A DNA stretch of 48,069 nucleotides from contig CANLUH010000028.1 in assembly GCA_947494205.1 (NCBI GenBank), positions 1 to 48,069 of the forward strand, written 5' to 3'. Origin of the DNA: an uncultured Flavobacteriaceae bacterium. Lineage in GTDB: Bacteria > Bacteroidota > Bacteroidia > Flavobacteriales > Flavobacteriaceae. A model generated the notes under the pieces. It saw only the letters and a program-made list of their open reading frames with translations, did not search any database and was not told where the DNA came from. Each line of letters starts with the position of its first letter. Positions within the stretch are counted from its first letter, which is position 1. The position numbers and the translations under genes are program-made. This document shows positions 1 through 9,130 of this stretch, piece after piece.

Positions 1-135
1 AAAATTATTCATCTTGTATTCGCACTAATTAAAAATCAAACTTTTTATAAAAATCGTTTGGTCACGTCATAGAAATCTAAGTGACGTTGGAGTTAAAAAA
101 GCTTCTCAATACAACCTCTTAGTTAAAAATAATAT

Positions 136-1350
136 TTACTCAACCAATTTTGTAACCACCTGTATCTCGTTATGTAATGTTTTATGCACAGGGCATTTAT
201 CTGCTATGACAAGTATGCGTTCTATTTGTTTAGCATCTAGATTACCAGTTAGTTTTATCTCGCGATTAAAGGTGTCTATTTTGGCAGAGGTATTATCACA
301 ATCTTCGCAGTCTACGGCGTGATGTTTTCCATAACTTGTGTGGACTTCTACATTTTGCAAATCCCAACCTTTACGCTTTACATACATTTGTATGGTCATT
401 GCTGTACATGCCGATAATCCCGCTGAGACTAACTCGTATGGAGAAGGTCCGAAATCGTTACCGCCATAATTTATAGGTTCATCGGCAGTGATATAGTGTT
501 TACCTAATTTCATTTGTGTGGTAAAACCATCTTCTGTATCTAGACTAGCAACAACTTGATGTTGTGTGCTTAGTGTTTCGGTTTTAGAGAGTGTAACATA
601 ACGTTGTGCCCAGTTGGCAATAACGTTTCCTACATATTTAGAATCGTTAGCATTCATTAGTAAATGATCAGCACCATCTATAGATACAAAACTTTTTGGA
701 TGATGTGCAGCGATATAAATGTCTTCTGCATTTTTAATGCCTACAACACTGTCTTGTGGCGAATGCATGACTAATAATGCTTTGCGTAAGTTTTTAGCAA
801 CTTCTGGTAACGATTTACTTTCTATATCATCTAAAAACTGTTTTTTAATTGTAAAGTTACGTCCTCCAATATTCACGGCTGCTTCTCCAGAGGCTTCTAT
901 AGTTTCAATACTATTATGCAATAAGTGTTTTACATGTTTTGGGTTAGAAGGAGCACCAATTGTAGCGACTGCAGTTACTGAACTGATTTGGGAAGCGGCG
1001 AAAATAGAAGCGGCTCCACCTAGCGAATGCCCAACCAATAGGGAAGGGGCTTTATAATTGGTTTCTAAAAAGTTGGCTGCGCTTATTAAATCGTCCACAT
1101 TTCCAGAAAAGTTTGTGTCTGCAAATTCTCCGTCGCTTTCACCCAAACCTGTAAAATCGAAACGTAATACACCAAAACCATTAGCGGTTAAAGCGCGACT
1201 TATATTTTTTACTGCTAATAAATTTTTATTACAAGTAAAACAATGTGCAAATATGGCAAAGTTATGTGGATGTTGGTGTAAAGGGAGTTCTAAACGTCCA
1301 GTAAGTTGTAGCCCATCATTATTTATAAAAGTTACTTTTTCTATATTCAT
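136..1350 (-). CDS. Bifunctional alpha/beta hydrolase / OsmC-family protein
   Basis: This 404-residue protein fuses two domains. Residues 1-250 are an alpha/beta hydrolase with the nucleophile elbow GHSLGG (Ser109) and likely acid and base residues Asp200 and His229. Residues 270-404 are an OsmC/Ohr-like domain with both expected cysteines, Cys315 in LSACTAM and Cys386 in ADKCPVHK. OsmC proteins reduce organic hydroperoxides through such a cysteine pair. The same fusion is known in other bacteria, but the hydrolase substrate is not. There is no signal peptide, so it should be cytosolic. It looks like a single-gene unit, with 58 bp between its start and the end of the upstream kinase gene. The domain assignment is secure; a role in peroxide or electrophile defence is inferred. 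Confidence 0.9.
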   Translation of the reverse strand: MNIEKVTFINNDGLQLTGRLELPLHQHPHNFAIFAHCFTCNKNLLAVKNISRALTANGFGVLRFDFTGLGESDGEFADTNFSGNVDDLISAANFLETNYKAPSLLVGHSLGGAASIFAASQISSVTAVATIGAPSNPKHVKHLLHNSIETIEASGEAAVNIGGRNFTIKKQFLDDIESKSLPEVAKNLRKALLVMHSPQDSVVGIKNAEDIYIAAHHPKSFVSIDGADHLLMNANDSKYVGNVIANWAQRYVTLSKTETLSTQHQVVASLDTEDGFTTQMKLGKHYITADEPINYGGNDFGPSPYELVSAGLSACTAMTIQMYVKRKGWDLQNVEVHTSYGKHHAVDCEDCDNTSAKIDTFNREIKLTGNLDAKQIERILVIADKCPVHKTLHNEIQVVTKLVE

Positions 1351-1408
1351 ACCAAATAGTCGTTAACCGTTAAAGTTTTTAATTTATAGACTATTGGTCG
1401 TAAACAAA

Positions 1409-3448
1409 TTATTGTATTACAAAAAAGTCTTTAAGTACCCCTTTTAATATTTTAGCATCAATAGGTTTGGTTAAATAACCATCGAAACCAATGTCTATAG
1501 CTTTATTATAATCTTCCTCGTGTGCATAGGCAGTTTGGGCAATTACTGGAATTTCTGGTTTAATCTTTTTTATTTGTTTTGTGGCCTCATAACCATCTAA
1601 AATAGGCATTTTGATATCCATGAAAATAATGTCGAAAGATTCTTTTTTAATAATATCTACAGCTTCTTTTCCGTTTTTAGCCCAAGTAATGCAATGCTTT
1701 TGTTCTATAATAGTATCTAATGTTTTTGCTAATACCAAATAGTTAAGCTTCATGTCTTCGGTAATCAATATTTTTATTTCCGATTCTATAGTTTTTGGAG
1801 CACTAATAATTGAATTTTTATTAGGAATGGTAGTAATAGGTAATGTAATAGTAAACGTAGACCCTTTGTTTTCTGTTGTGTTAAGAGTAATCGCTCCTTC
1901 TAAAGATTTAATGTTTTCGTTAGCTATAGAAAGTCCAATACCCAAACCATCATATTTTTTTGAGAGTTCTTTTTCTTCTTGATAAAATTCTTTAAAAATT
2001 ACTTGAGACTGTTTTGGGTTAATACCTATTCCTGTATCTTCTATTGTAATGTTTAGTTGTTTGTTTTCTAATGAAGCAGATAATGTTACAGCTCCTTCGT
2101 TAGTAAATTTTAAAGCATTATCTAAAATATTATTAATGGCTTTAACGAGTCTTGATTTATCTGAAAGTATTTCGCTATCTGTTTTGGAGATATTGTTTTT
2201 AAAAATGAAATTGAGGCCTTTTTGTTTAGCTTTTGTTTCGTAAACGTCTGATAGGATATTTAGTTCTTTATTTATAGAAATTTGTTGCAATTTAGGTTTT
2301 GTTTTGGCCGTTGTAAGCTCCGATATTTCTATAATATTATTTAAAATGGTTGTTAATTTAGAACTTTCTTGAAGTATAGTGTTTACATACTCTTCAGATG
2401 GCGTGTTTTCTTTCGGGGTTTCTTGTCGTAAAAGACTAGAAAATCCCATTATACTATTTAAAGGTGTTCTTACTTCATGAGAAATATTTTGTAGAAATAG
2501 TGTTTTTATATTGTTGCTTTTTTCAGCTCTTAGTTTTGCAGCTCTTAACTCTTTAGTTTTGTTTCTTACTGCACGTTTTAAATAGCCATTGAAAATGAAT
2601 AATAGAAATAAAACAAGTAACACTAATTGTAATAATACTTTCCAAAAAATAAACTTCTTGTGTATTGGTGTTACTATATTATACAACCATTTATCTAATA
2701 TTTTATTTTTTTCTTCAAGCGAGATATCTGCATTAGCTTGTTTTATAATTTTTGCTAATTCTGGCTTTTGTTTATTAATGGCAATTCCTAATTCATTTTT
2801 ATAATAAATTGGTGTTTGTATTTCTAAATTGGTTAAGTTCTGTTTTTTTATGGTGTAATTAGTAATAGATCTTAAACCAATAAATGCATCTACATCTCCA
2901 TTACTCAGTGCTTTTAAGCTTTCAGCTTCATCAGTATAGGGTGCTAATTTAAGCCCTGGATGATTATCTTTTAAATATTCTTGTATAGAATAGCCATCTC
3001 CTACGGCTACTTTTTTACCTATTAATTCTTTAATGGAATTAATAGTATTTCCTTCTTTACTCACTATAATATGATCGCCAACAAAAATAGGATCTGTAAA
3101 TATTAAATAATTTCTACGGTCTTCGGTATTCTGAATTTCTAAAATAACATCAATTTTGCCAGATTTAGCATCATTAATTAGAGACTTCCAGTTATTATAG
3201 AATTTCTTTTTAAAGGTATAGTTTAACTTTTCTTCTAATACTTTTAAATAGTCTATAAGAATACCGTCTACGTTACCTTGATCATTTACAAATTGATAGG
3301 GGGGATATGCTATATATATTGCAACACTTAAACTGTCGTGTTGAGATAAATAATTTTGTTGAGATTTAGTTATAACGTCTTGCTCACTACAAGACATGTT
3401 TATTAGAGCAAAAAAGACAACTAGGAGCGCGTGAATTTTTTTAAGCAT
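1409..3448 (-). CDS. Hybrid sensor histidine kinase with periplasmic solute-binding sensor domain
   Basis: This is a 679-residue one-piece phosphorelay protein. An N-terminal signal segment ends near Cys20; the lipobox (NMSC) is weak, so cleavage is uncertain. Residues 40-255 resemble a family 3 extracellular solute-binding domain (amino-acid-binding type, with the YPPYQFV start). A membrane helix spans 267-290. A HisKA domain carries the phospho-acceptor His324 in NISHEVRTPLNS, followed by a HATPase domain with DTGIGI and GLGIGLSI boxes. A C-terminal receiver (about 556-679) has Asp611 in FMDIKMP and a KP motif. Expected role: bind a small ligand in the periplasm and relay phosphate to an unlinked output protein, since there is no DNA-binding domain here or next door. 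The ligand is unknown. Confidence 0.92.
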   Translation of the reverse strand: MLKKIHALLVVFFALINMSCSEQDVITKSQQNYLSQHDSLSVAIYIAYPPYQFVNDQGNVDGILIDYLKVLEEKLNYTFKKKFYNNWKSLINDAKSGKIDVILEIQNTEDRRNYLIFTDPIFVGDHIIVSKEGNTINSIKELIGKKVAVGDGYSIQEYLKDNHPGLKLAPYTDEAESLKALSNGDVDAFIGLRSITNYTIKKQNLTNLEIQTPIYYKNELGIAINKQKPELAKIIKQANADISLEEKNKILDKWLYNIVTPIHKKFIFWKVLLQLVLLVLFLLFIFNGYLKRAVRNKTKELRAAKLRAEKSNNIKTLFLQNISHEVRTPLNSIMGFSSLLRQETPKENTPSEEYVNTILQESSKLTTILNNIIEISELTTAKTKPKLQQISINKELNILSDVYETKAKQKGLNFIFKNNISKTDSEILSDKSRLVKAINNILDNALKFTNEGAVTLSASLENKQLNITIEDTGIGINPKQSQVIFKEFYQEEKELSKKYDGLGIGLSIANENIKSLEGAITLNTTENKGSTFTITLPITTIPNKNSIISAPKTIESEIKILITEDMKLNYLVLAKTLDTIIEQKHCITWAKNGKEAVDIIKKESFDIIFMDIKMPILDGYEATKQIKKIKPEIPVIAQTAYAHEEDYNKAIDIGFDGYLTKPIDAKILKGVLKDFFVIQ

Positions 3449-3574
3449 AGTTAATTAAGTTGCCTCAAATTACTATTTTTTTTAATATCTAAATCATTTT
3501 TTAGCTAATTTTTGAATTTTCAGAATGGTTTTCTCTAGTTTGTTCAAGCATTTAAAAAGAAAATAAAACGAATA

Positions 3575-4147
3575 TTATCTATTTGATCTAGATTTTATGT
3601 TTGCTTCACAAAATTGTATAATTTCTGTTATTCGTTTTTGTCTTGTAGTTTCGCGTTTGGCTTGATTTAGCCAATATAAATAGTGCTTTTTATAAGAGGG
3701 GGCAAAGTTATTGTAGTTATTAAATGCTACTGGATTTTTATCGAAGGCGCGTTGTAATTCTTGAGGAATGATTCCTTTTTCAACAGCATCTAGAGCTGTC
3801 CATGATCCATTTTGTTTTCCCAATTCAATAATATCTAAACCGCTTTGATGCATTAAATTAGTTGCTAATAACTCTTTAATATAGCGCTTGTTTAAAGCAC
3901 TCCATACACTTTTAGTATTACGTTTGCAGAAGTATTGTCTACGTTTACCATTGCCTAAGCTTTTTACTGTAGAATCTATCCAACCAAAGCACAATGCTAC
4001 TTTTACGGCTTCTTCCCATCGCATGGATGGCTCAGGGTTGTCTACTTTATAAAAAATAAGATAAACACCTTCCGGCTGTGTATGGTTTTGGTGTAGCCAT
4101 TCTCGCCATTCTATATCCGTTTTAAAATAAAGTTCTGGACGTTCCAT
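3575..4147 (-). CDS. YdeI/OmpD-associated (OmdA) family protein
   Basis: This 190-residue protein begins with the family signature: an N-terminal segment for a short side chain plus WREWLHQNH, then MRWEEAVKVALCFGWIDST and a run of basic and aromatic residues. The lysine- and arginine-rich end matches the conserved C-terminal part of OmdA-like proteins. No catalytic activity is established for the family; some members have been linked to bacteriocin or cell-envelope stress tolerance. It starts five bases after the stop of the upstream M1 peptidase gene, so the two are probably co-transcribed and translationally coupled. No signal peptide or membrane helix is seen. The family call is firm and the function is open. 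Confidence 0.85.
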   Translation of the reverse strand: MERPELYFKTDIEWREWLHQNHTQPEGVYLIFYKVDNPEPSMRWEEAVKVALCFGWIDSTVKSLGNGKRRQYFCKRNTKSVWSALNKRYIKELLATNLMHQSGLDIIELGKQNGSWTALDAVEKGIIPQELQRAFDKNPVAFNNYNNFAPSYKKHYLYWLNQAKRETTRQKRITEIIQFCEANIKSRSNR

Positions 4148-4152
4148 TTAAC

Positions 4153-5793
4153 TTAGATAGCTTTTACTGTTACATAAAAGTCTTTATCAACTGTTATTGT
4201 AGATTTCCTAGATGGTAATTTTAAAGTATTAGAAGTTGTTTCTGGTGTAATCCATTGCGATATACCATCGATACTAATTTCTATTGGCATATTAAAGCCA
4301 TCAACAGTATTTGTCCATTTATATTCTAATTTTTTCTTCTTAATAGAATATTCAAAAACAGGAATTTTAACTGTTCTTAAATATTGATCGAATACTGGTT
4401 TTAAATACATTCCAGATTGATTAGAAATATAATCTTCTATTTGTTGTGTTGTTACTGTTTTATGGTAAAACTCTTTATTTAATCCGCGTAAAATAGTTCT
4501 CCATTTATCATCATTGTTAACCAATTGTCTAATAGTATGTAGCATATTAGCTCCTTTATAATACATATCTCCAGAACCTTCAGAATTTACATTGTAGGTT
4601 CCTATAATTGGACGATCGTTTTGTATGTTTTTACGACATCCTATAACATAAGCGGAGGAGGCTTCTTTTCCAAAATAATAGTCTAAAAATAAGTTCTCCG
4701 AATAATTAGTAAAGCTTTCATGTATCCACATATCTGCTATGTCTATATTTGTAATATTATTTGCAAACCATTCGTGTCCAGCTTCGTGTATTATAATAAA
4801 ATCGAATTTTAACCCCCATCCAGTTCCAGATAAATCTCTACCTAAATAGCCTTTTTTGTATTGATTTCCGTAAGTTACAGAACTTTGGTGTTCCATTCCT
4901 AAATATGGCACTTCTACAAGTTTAAAACTGTCTTCGTAAAACGGGTAAGGTCCAAACCAATGCTCGAAAGCTTCCATCATTTTTGGAGCATCTTTAAAGT
5001 GGACTTTAGCTTTATCTATATTATCTTTTAATACATAATAGTTTAGATCTAAATCTCCTTTTTCGCCTTTGTATACTTCAGAAAAATTAGCATAATTACC
5101 AATGTTAATATTTACACCATAGTTATTAATTGGGTTTTTTACTGTCCAATGGTAAGTGGTTGTACCGTTTTCTTTAATGTCTACAGATTGTAATCGTCCG
5201 TTAGAAACATTCATTAAGTTACTAGGTACATTCACACTAATATCCATACTATCCACTTCGTCGTACATATGATCTTTATTTGGCCACCAAACACTAGCGC
5301 CTAAGCCTTGACAAGACGAGGCTACAAAGTGATTCCCATTAGCATCTTTTTTCCAAGAAATACCGCCATCCCAAGGTGCTCTAACGGCTTCTTTAGGATG
5401 ACCTTCATAATACACTATAACACTATTAATAGCTCCTTTATCTTGTTTATCTACAAGTGTTATAAAATGTGCATTTCCTTCTTTACGAACAGTTAATTCT
5501 TTATTATTTTGAAGAACTTTAGTGATTTTTAAAGGCTCTTGTAAATCGATTTGCATTACCGATTTAGATTCTAATACAGTATATTTAATAGTATTTTTTC
5601 CTTTAATAAACTTTTTATCTGGGTCTACCGAAATGTCTAAATGATAGTAGCCCAAATCCCACCATTCGCGTTCTGGTGTTATAGAACCTCTTAGCGTATC
5701 TTGCCTCGTAAACGTTTCTTTATCTGTAAGTAATTGTGCTTGTATTATATGTATTGAAAGTAATGTGAAGATTACAAGTACTATTTTTTTCAT
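4153..5793 (-). CDS. M1-family zinc metallopeptidase (aminopeptidase N-like), secreted
   Basis: This is a 546-residue gluzincin. A signal peptide covers about residues 1-19 (ending IIQAQ). The substrate N-terminus motif GMEH is at 299-302. The zinc site is HEAGHEW, with His336, Glu337 and His340, and the third ligand is Glu359 in MWIHESF. The N-terminal half is the usual beta-sandwich of M1 enzymes. The protein is shorter than E. coli PepN (about 870 residues) because the large helical C-terminal domain is missing; a beta domain ends the chain instead, as in many Bacteroidota M1 enzymes. It probably trims peptides in the periplasm or outside the cell. An M28 peptidase gene lies just upstream, suggesting a shared role in peptide use. 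Confidence 0.93.
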   Translation of the reverse strand: MKKIVLVIFTLLSIHIIQAQLLTDKETFTRQDTLRGSITPEREWWDLGYYHLDISVDPDKKFIKGKNTIKYTVLESKSVMQIDLQEPLKITKVLQNNKELTVRKEGNAHFITLVDKQDKGAINSVIVYYEGHPKEAVRAPWDGGISWKKDANGNHFVASSCQGLGASVWWPNKDHMYDEVDSMDISVNVPSNLMNVSNGRLQSVDIKENGTTTYHWTVKNPINNYGVNINIGNYANFSEVYKGEKGDLDLNYYVLKDNIDKAKVHFKDAPKMMEAFEHWFGPYPFYEDSFKLVEVPYLGMEHQSSVTYGNQYKKGYLGRDLSGTGWGLKFDFIIIHEAGHEWFANNITNIDIADMWIHESFTNYSENLFLDYYFGKEASSAYVIGCRKNIQNDRPIIGTYNVNSEGSGDMYYKGANMLHTIRQLVNNDDKWRTILRGLNKEFYHKTVTTQQIEDYISNQSGMYLKPVFDQYLRTVKIPVFEYSIKKKKLEYKWTNTVDGFNMPIEISIDGISQWITPETTSNTLKLPSRKSTITVDKDFYVTVKAI

Positions 5794-5859
5794 TTAAAAT
5801 AAAGTTTGGACTAAATTAGTAAAAATGTGATAATGATTTAAATCTATTTCTTAATCGTT

Positions 5860-7194
5860 TTATCGTATAATTTTACTTGGAAAGGTTACGACGCTTTCAT
5901 AACCATCGTCTCCAACTGAAGCTATACCGAAGAAGTAATTATCAACAACTATTCCTTTTAATGTAAATTCTGAAACATCACCAACATAACGGCTATTATC
6001 CCAAGTAGGCGAGGTGGTGTCTCTCCAATATATTTTATAGCCTTTTGCACTTTCCACTTTATCCCATTTAAATTTGGCAGACGCTTCAACTATACCACCA
6101 ATAGCTACATTTTTTGGAGCAGGTGGAGCACTTGCTATACTTGCTAGATTAATAGCATTTACTGCGGTTAGTTTTTTTGCATAACCAAAGTTTACATGTT
6201 CTACAACATCTCCATAGTGTATGCCGTTTTCTGTTCTAATGTCTTGATGTTGTTGTGTATAGTTTTCATGCGCTTCCATAATTCTAATACCTGCAAAACC
6301 TAAGTCGTTAAATGGTCTATGATGCCCGCCACGACCAAAACGATCTAATCTATACACCAACATAGGATTCATTTCTGGCATATATGTTTTTACATTTTTA
6401 TAAACATAACGTGCTAATTGCCTAGAAATTCCATCAACTTCACCGCCGTAGAATCTGCGTAGTCTGCGTTCTCTGTCGGTTTCAGTTGGTGGCGTCGGTT
6501 CAGAGAAAATACGAAAGGTTCTATTATCTATAACACCATCTACGCCTTTAATGTTTCCAATCATGTCATTATTTAAAACACCTATAATGTTCCAACCTTT
6601 GTCTTTTACATATTTAGCTAATCCTGCGCCACCAAATAATCCTTGTTCTTCTCCTGAAAGACCAACGTAGATAATACTGTTTTCAAAAGTGTATTGACTT
6701 AATACTCTAGCGGCTTCTATAGTTCCAGCCATTCCTGAAGCATTATCGTTAGCGCCTGGAGCATCTGTAGTAAAATCCATAGTATTACTTGCTCTAGAGT
6801 CTATATCTCCGCTCATAATAATATAATGATTGGGATATTTTGTTCCTTTTTGTATGGCTACTACATTAACAATCCATGTATCGTGAGGAATGCGTTTATT
6901 GTTTTCTTTAGTTACAAAATCTTTTTGATAGAATACATTTAAACAATTATTACAGATTTTAGAAATAGAATCGAATTCGTTTTTAATCCAACGTCTAGCA
7001 GCACCAATGCCTCTGGTATTAGAGATGGTGTCGCTAAACGTATTCCTAGTTCCAAAATTGGCTAGTGTATTTACATCTTTTTCAATACGGTTCTCCGAAA
7101 CGGCTTCAATAATATCGTAAAGTCTAGTGTTGTCTTGAGCATTTATAGTATACATGAATGTTAAGACAAAACTTAAGAGTGCTAATTTTTTCAT
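5860..7194 (-). CDS. M28-family metallopeptidase with C-terminal fibronectin type III-like domain, secreted
   Basis: This 444-residue protein has a signal peptide (cleavage near Ala19-Gln20). The M28 zinc-peptidase fold carries Asp150 in GANDNASG, the Glu182-Glu183 pair in SGEEQG and Asp210 in LNNDMIG, with a late His in EAHENY. The first zinc ligand of the family, normally His in a G-H-x-D-S context, is Asp130 here (SGDIDSR). This may be a subfamily trait rather than a loss of function. Residues about 355-440 form a fibronectin type III-like beta domain (KFKWDKVESAKGYKIYWRD). The likely role is aminopeptidase or carboxypeptidase work outside the cytoplasm. It lies 66 bp upstream of the M1 peptidase gene and could share its transcript. 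Confidence 0.9.
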   Translation of the reverse strand: MKKLALLSFVLTFMYTINAQDNTRLYDIIEAVSENRIEKDVNTLANFGTRNTFSDTISNTRGIGAARRWIKNEFDSISKICNNCLNVFYQKDFVTKENNKRIPHDTWIVNVVAIQKGTKYPNHYIIMSGDIDSRASNTMDFTTDAPGANDNASGMAGTIEAARVLSQYTFENSIIYVGLSGEEQGLFGGAGLAKYVKDKGWNIIGVLNNDMIGNIKGVDGVIDNRTFRIFSEPTPPTETDRERRLRRFYGGEVDGISRQLARYVYKNVKTYMPEMNPMLVYRLDRFGRGGHHRPFNDLGFAGIRIMEAHENYTQQHQDIRTENGIHYGDVVEHVNFGYAKKLTAVNAINLASIASAPPAPKNVAIGGIVEASAKFKWDKVESAKGYKIYWRDTTSPTWDNSRYVGDVSEFTLKGIVVDNYFFGIASVGDDGYESVVTFPSKIIR

Positions 7195-7260
7195 TACAAT
7201 TTAAATTTAGCTCTAAATTAATGAAAATGTAGTCATTGTATTTGTTAAAGTTTATAGCAA

Positions 7261-8532
7261 TTACTCTTTAGGATATCTATGGATGTCTTTATGTTGCCAA
7301 ATAAGATTTATAACCGTCCATTCTCCATCTAATTTTATTAAGTGTAGGTATTCTACCCAATTATCTGAAATCAATTTCACATTAGCTATACGATTGTATA
7401 TATCTAGGATTTCTATAGTATTGTTAGGTTTAAAAGGGAATTTTGTATTCGATTTATTCCACGATTCTGCAAAAACCATCATTTGCGCTTTGGTTGTAGC
7501 TCTTGCATATTCTTTTTTTGTAGCTCTATCGTAGCCAATGGTTACTTTATTTAAACTGTCGTTAAGAACTGTATTCATTAGCTCTGGTTTTAAGTCTTGA
7601 AGAGCCATTAAATAGCCTAAAGCCTTTTTAGTAATTGCGGCCGAATCTTTTTGTGTTGCTTTAGAAGCTAGTTCCGTTTTTGTGTTTGAATATATAGGGC
7701 GTTCTCTTATTTTCTCTCCATTAGTATTAAATTGTTCTAAATCTATTTGATTACCAATAGCGTCATATTTTTTCTCTCCATAAGCAAATCCCCATTGATT
7801 TAAAACCAGTTTGTTATTTGCATCATGATAACTATAAGTAACATGATTTCCTAAAGCATCGTAAACGTCTTGATACGACGCCGTTCCTTTATCATTATTT
7901 ATTACGTTTAAATTGCTATCTAGATTATAATGCGCTTTTGGTAGTCCTTGCGTAGTTAATAGAATACCTGTTGTTCCAAATTGAAAATAGGGGGAGAGTG
8001 GCACTGCTTCACTTTTTAAATTGTAGCGCTTTTCTACAATTAGTTTCTTGTGTTTATACCATTGGTATTCATGAATACCCCAATTAGATTCCATAGGTTT
8101 ATCTTCTAGATTATAAAACTGGAGTTTACTTTTTAATCTTTTGTTATTATAATGATACACTTCTTTATAAACGACTCTATCATTAGTAACTCGTTTTCCG
8201 TTTTTATCGAAAAAAGTTCTTGTTTCTTTATCTTTTGAATAGCTTATAACAACTTTGTAAACGCCTAGAGAAGCTAATGGGTGTTGCTTTTCGGTATGGT
8301 AATGGTTATTTACTATTTCAACAATCCTATTGGAATTATCGTATTTAAAGCTATAATGGGATGTAGATTTTGCAGTTGAATAGTCTATAGGGTAAATGCC
8401 TGCTAGTTCAATATATGGTGATACATGGTTATATCTTAAATGTCTGAAATATTCTGTCTTATTATTTTGCCCATAGATACTAACACTAAAGCATAATATT
8501 GCTAGTAACTTTAAGATTGTTTTAGTTTTCAT
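7261..8532 (-). CDS. Secreted protein with RHS/toxin-like YD segments and an NTF2-like C-terminus
   Basis: The start is set at 8532, fifteen codons inside the longest frame, because the reading from MKTKTILK gives a clean signal peptide (ending SIYGQ) of 20-21 residues. The mature part contains repeated short tyrosine-rich strands such as YDALGNHVTYSYHD and YDAIGNQID. These recall YD/RHS or WG-type beta-hairpin repeats but are too few for a true RHS barrel. The last 120 residues (from ALGYLMALQDL to VINLIWQHK) resemble the lumazine-binding-2/SnoaL NTF2-like fold seen in many secreted Bacteroidota proteins. No catalytic residues are evident. The function is unknown; a ligand-binding or envelope role would be a guess. 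Confidence 0.75.
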   Translation of the reverse strand: MKTKTILKLLAILCFSVSIYGQNNKTEYFRHLRYNHVSPYIELAGIYPIDYSTAKSTSHYSFKYDNSNRIVEIVNNHYHTEKQHPLASLGVYKVVISYSKDKETRTFFDKNGKRVTNDRVVYKEVYHYNNKRLKSKLQFYNLEDKPMESNWGIHEYQWYKHKKLIVEKRYNLKSEAVPLSPYFQFGTTGILLTTQGLPKAHYNLDSNLNVINNDKGTASYQDVYDALGNHVTYSYHDANNKLVLNQWGFAYGEKKYDAIGNQIDLEQFNTNGEKIRERPIYSNTKTELASKATQKDSAAITKKALGYLMALQDLKPELMNTVLNDSLNKVTIGYDRATKKEYARATTKAQMMVFAESWNKSNTKFPFKPNNTIEILDIYNRIANVKLISDNWVEYLHLIKLDGEWTVINLIWQHKDIHRYPKE

Positions 8533-8608
8533 TTTTTTGATTGATTTGTTATGAATAAATGTTATTGGTAGCATCAAAAATTATTCCTAAAAAAGACGAA
8601 AATGAAAT

Positions 8609-8764
8609 GAGGCCGTCTAAAAAGTCATTATAATTCACTTTGTCAAGTTGAGCCTTTTGTCTGCGCTCAAGACAGGCCTGTCGAAACTACTATTAGATAA
8701 TCAATAGGGTAAAATATTTCGACAAGCTCAATATGACAAATAATTATACTTTTTAGAAAGCCTC
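8609..8764. repeat. Dispersed inverted-repeat element, copy 1 (MITE-like)
   Basis: This 156-bp intergenic element has terminal inverted repeats: GAGGCCGTCTAAAAAGT at the left and ACTTTTTAGAAAGCCTC at the right (15 of 17 positions pair). Inside are smaller parts that recall the TCGAAA/TTGAGC repeats found between flavobacterial genes. A related copy is at 21521-21652. It has no coding capacity, so it is either a non-autonomous mobile element or a transcribed extragenic palindrome. Confidence 0.7.
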
Positions 8765-8787
8765 TTAAAAATTTAATATGTTTTAAT

Positions 8788-9027
8788 TTATTCTTGAGTG
8801 TCTTGATTATTGTCGGCTTCAGCTTCAAGTTCTGGTTGCTCTGGTTCTGGTGCTCCACCCATAAAGAATAAAACGGCACCTACAACAATAAGCCCTATCT
8901 TAATTGCCCATGCAACTGTATCTCCCCATTCATAAATCCAACCCAATAATGTAGGAACTCTATTCATATAATTTAATACAATTGCAAATAGCCCAAAAAA
9001 GACCATATAACCTCCAATTTTTCTCAT
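8788..9027 (-). CDS. Small two-helix membrane protein with acidic tail
   Basis: This is a 79-residue protein. Two hydrophobic segments (about residues 5-21 and 38-57) are separated by a short loop (RVPTLLGWIYEWGDT). After an MGG turn comes a highly acidic, proline-containing tail (EPEQPELEAEADNNQDTQE). Small inner-membrane proteins of this design are common in flavobacteria and have no assigned function. It stands alone, between the beta-oxidation operon terminator (9071-9106) and the repeat element. The topology is seen in the sequence; the role is unknown. Confidence 0.75.
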   Translation of the reverse strand: MRKIGGYMVFFGLFAIVLNYMNRVPTLLGWIYEWGDTVAWAIKIGLIVVGAVLFFMGGAPEPEQPELEAEADNNQDTQE

Positions 9028-9070
9028 TTAAAATGTTTTTTTAGTTAGGTAATAGATTTTAAATATAACG

Positions 9071-9106
9071 AAAAAAGCTGTTTCAAATATTTGAAACAGC
9101 TTTTTT
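9071..9106 (-). terminator. Strong intrinsic terminator ending the beta-oxidation operon
   Basis: A perfect hairpin pairs AAAAAAGCTGTTTCAAAT with ATTTGAAACAGCTTTTTT, 25 bp after the stop of the acyl-CoA dehydrogenase gene in its direction. The A/T flanks supply a U-run on either strand, but only minus-strand genes border it. Confidence 0.9.
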
Positions 9107-9130
9107 GCTACTAGATAATTAAAACTAAAA

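Noticed and set aside
1353..1396. Inverted repeat CCAAATAGTC ... GACTATTGG upstream of the hydrolase/OsmC gene
   Set aside because: The arms pair with a one-base bulge over a 25-bp gap, with no promoter box beside them; too weak to call an operator.
8667..8879. 70-codon minus-strand frame overlapping the small membrane protein gene
   Set aside because: Most of it is the translated inverted-repeat element, and its start lies inside a better-supported gene.
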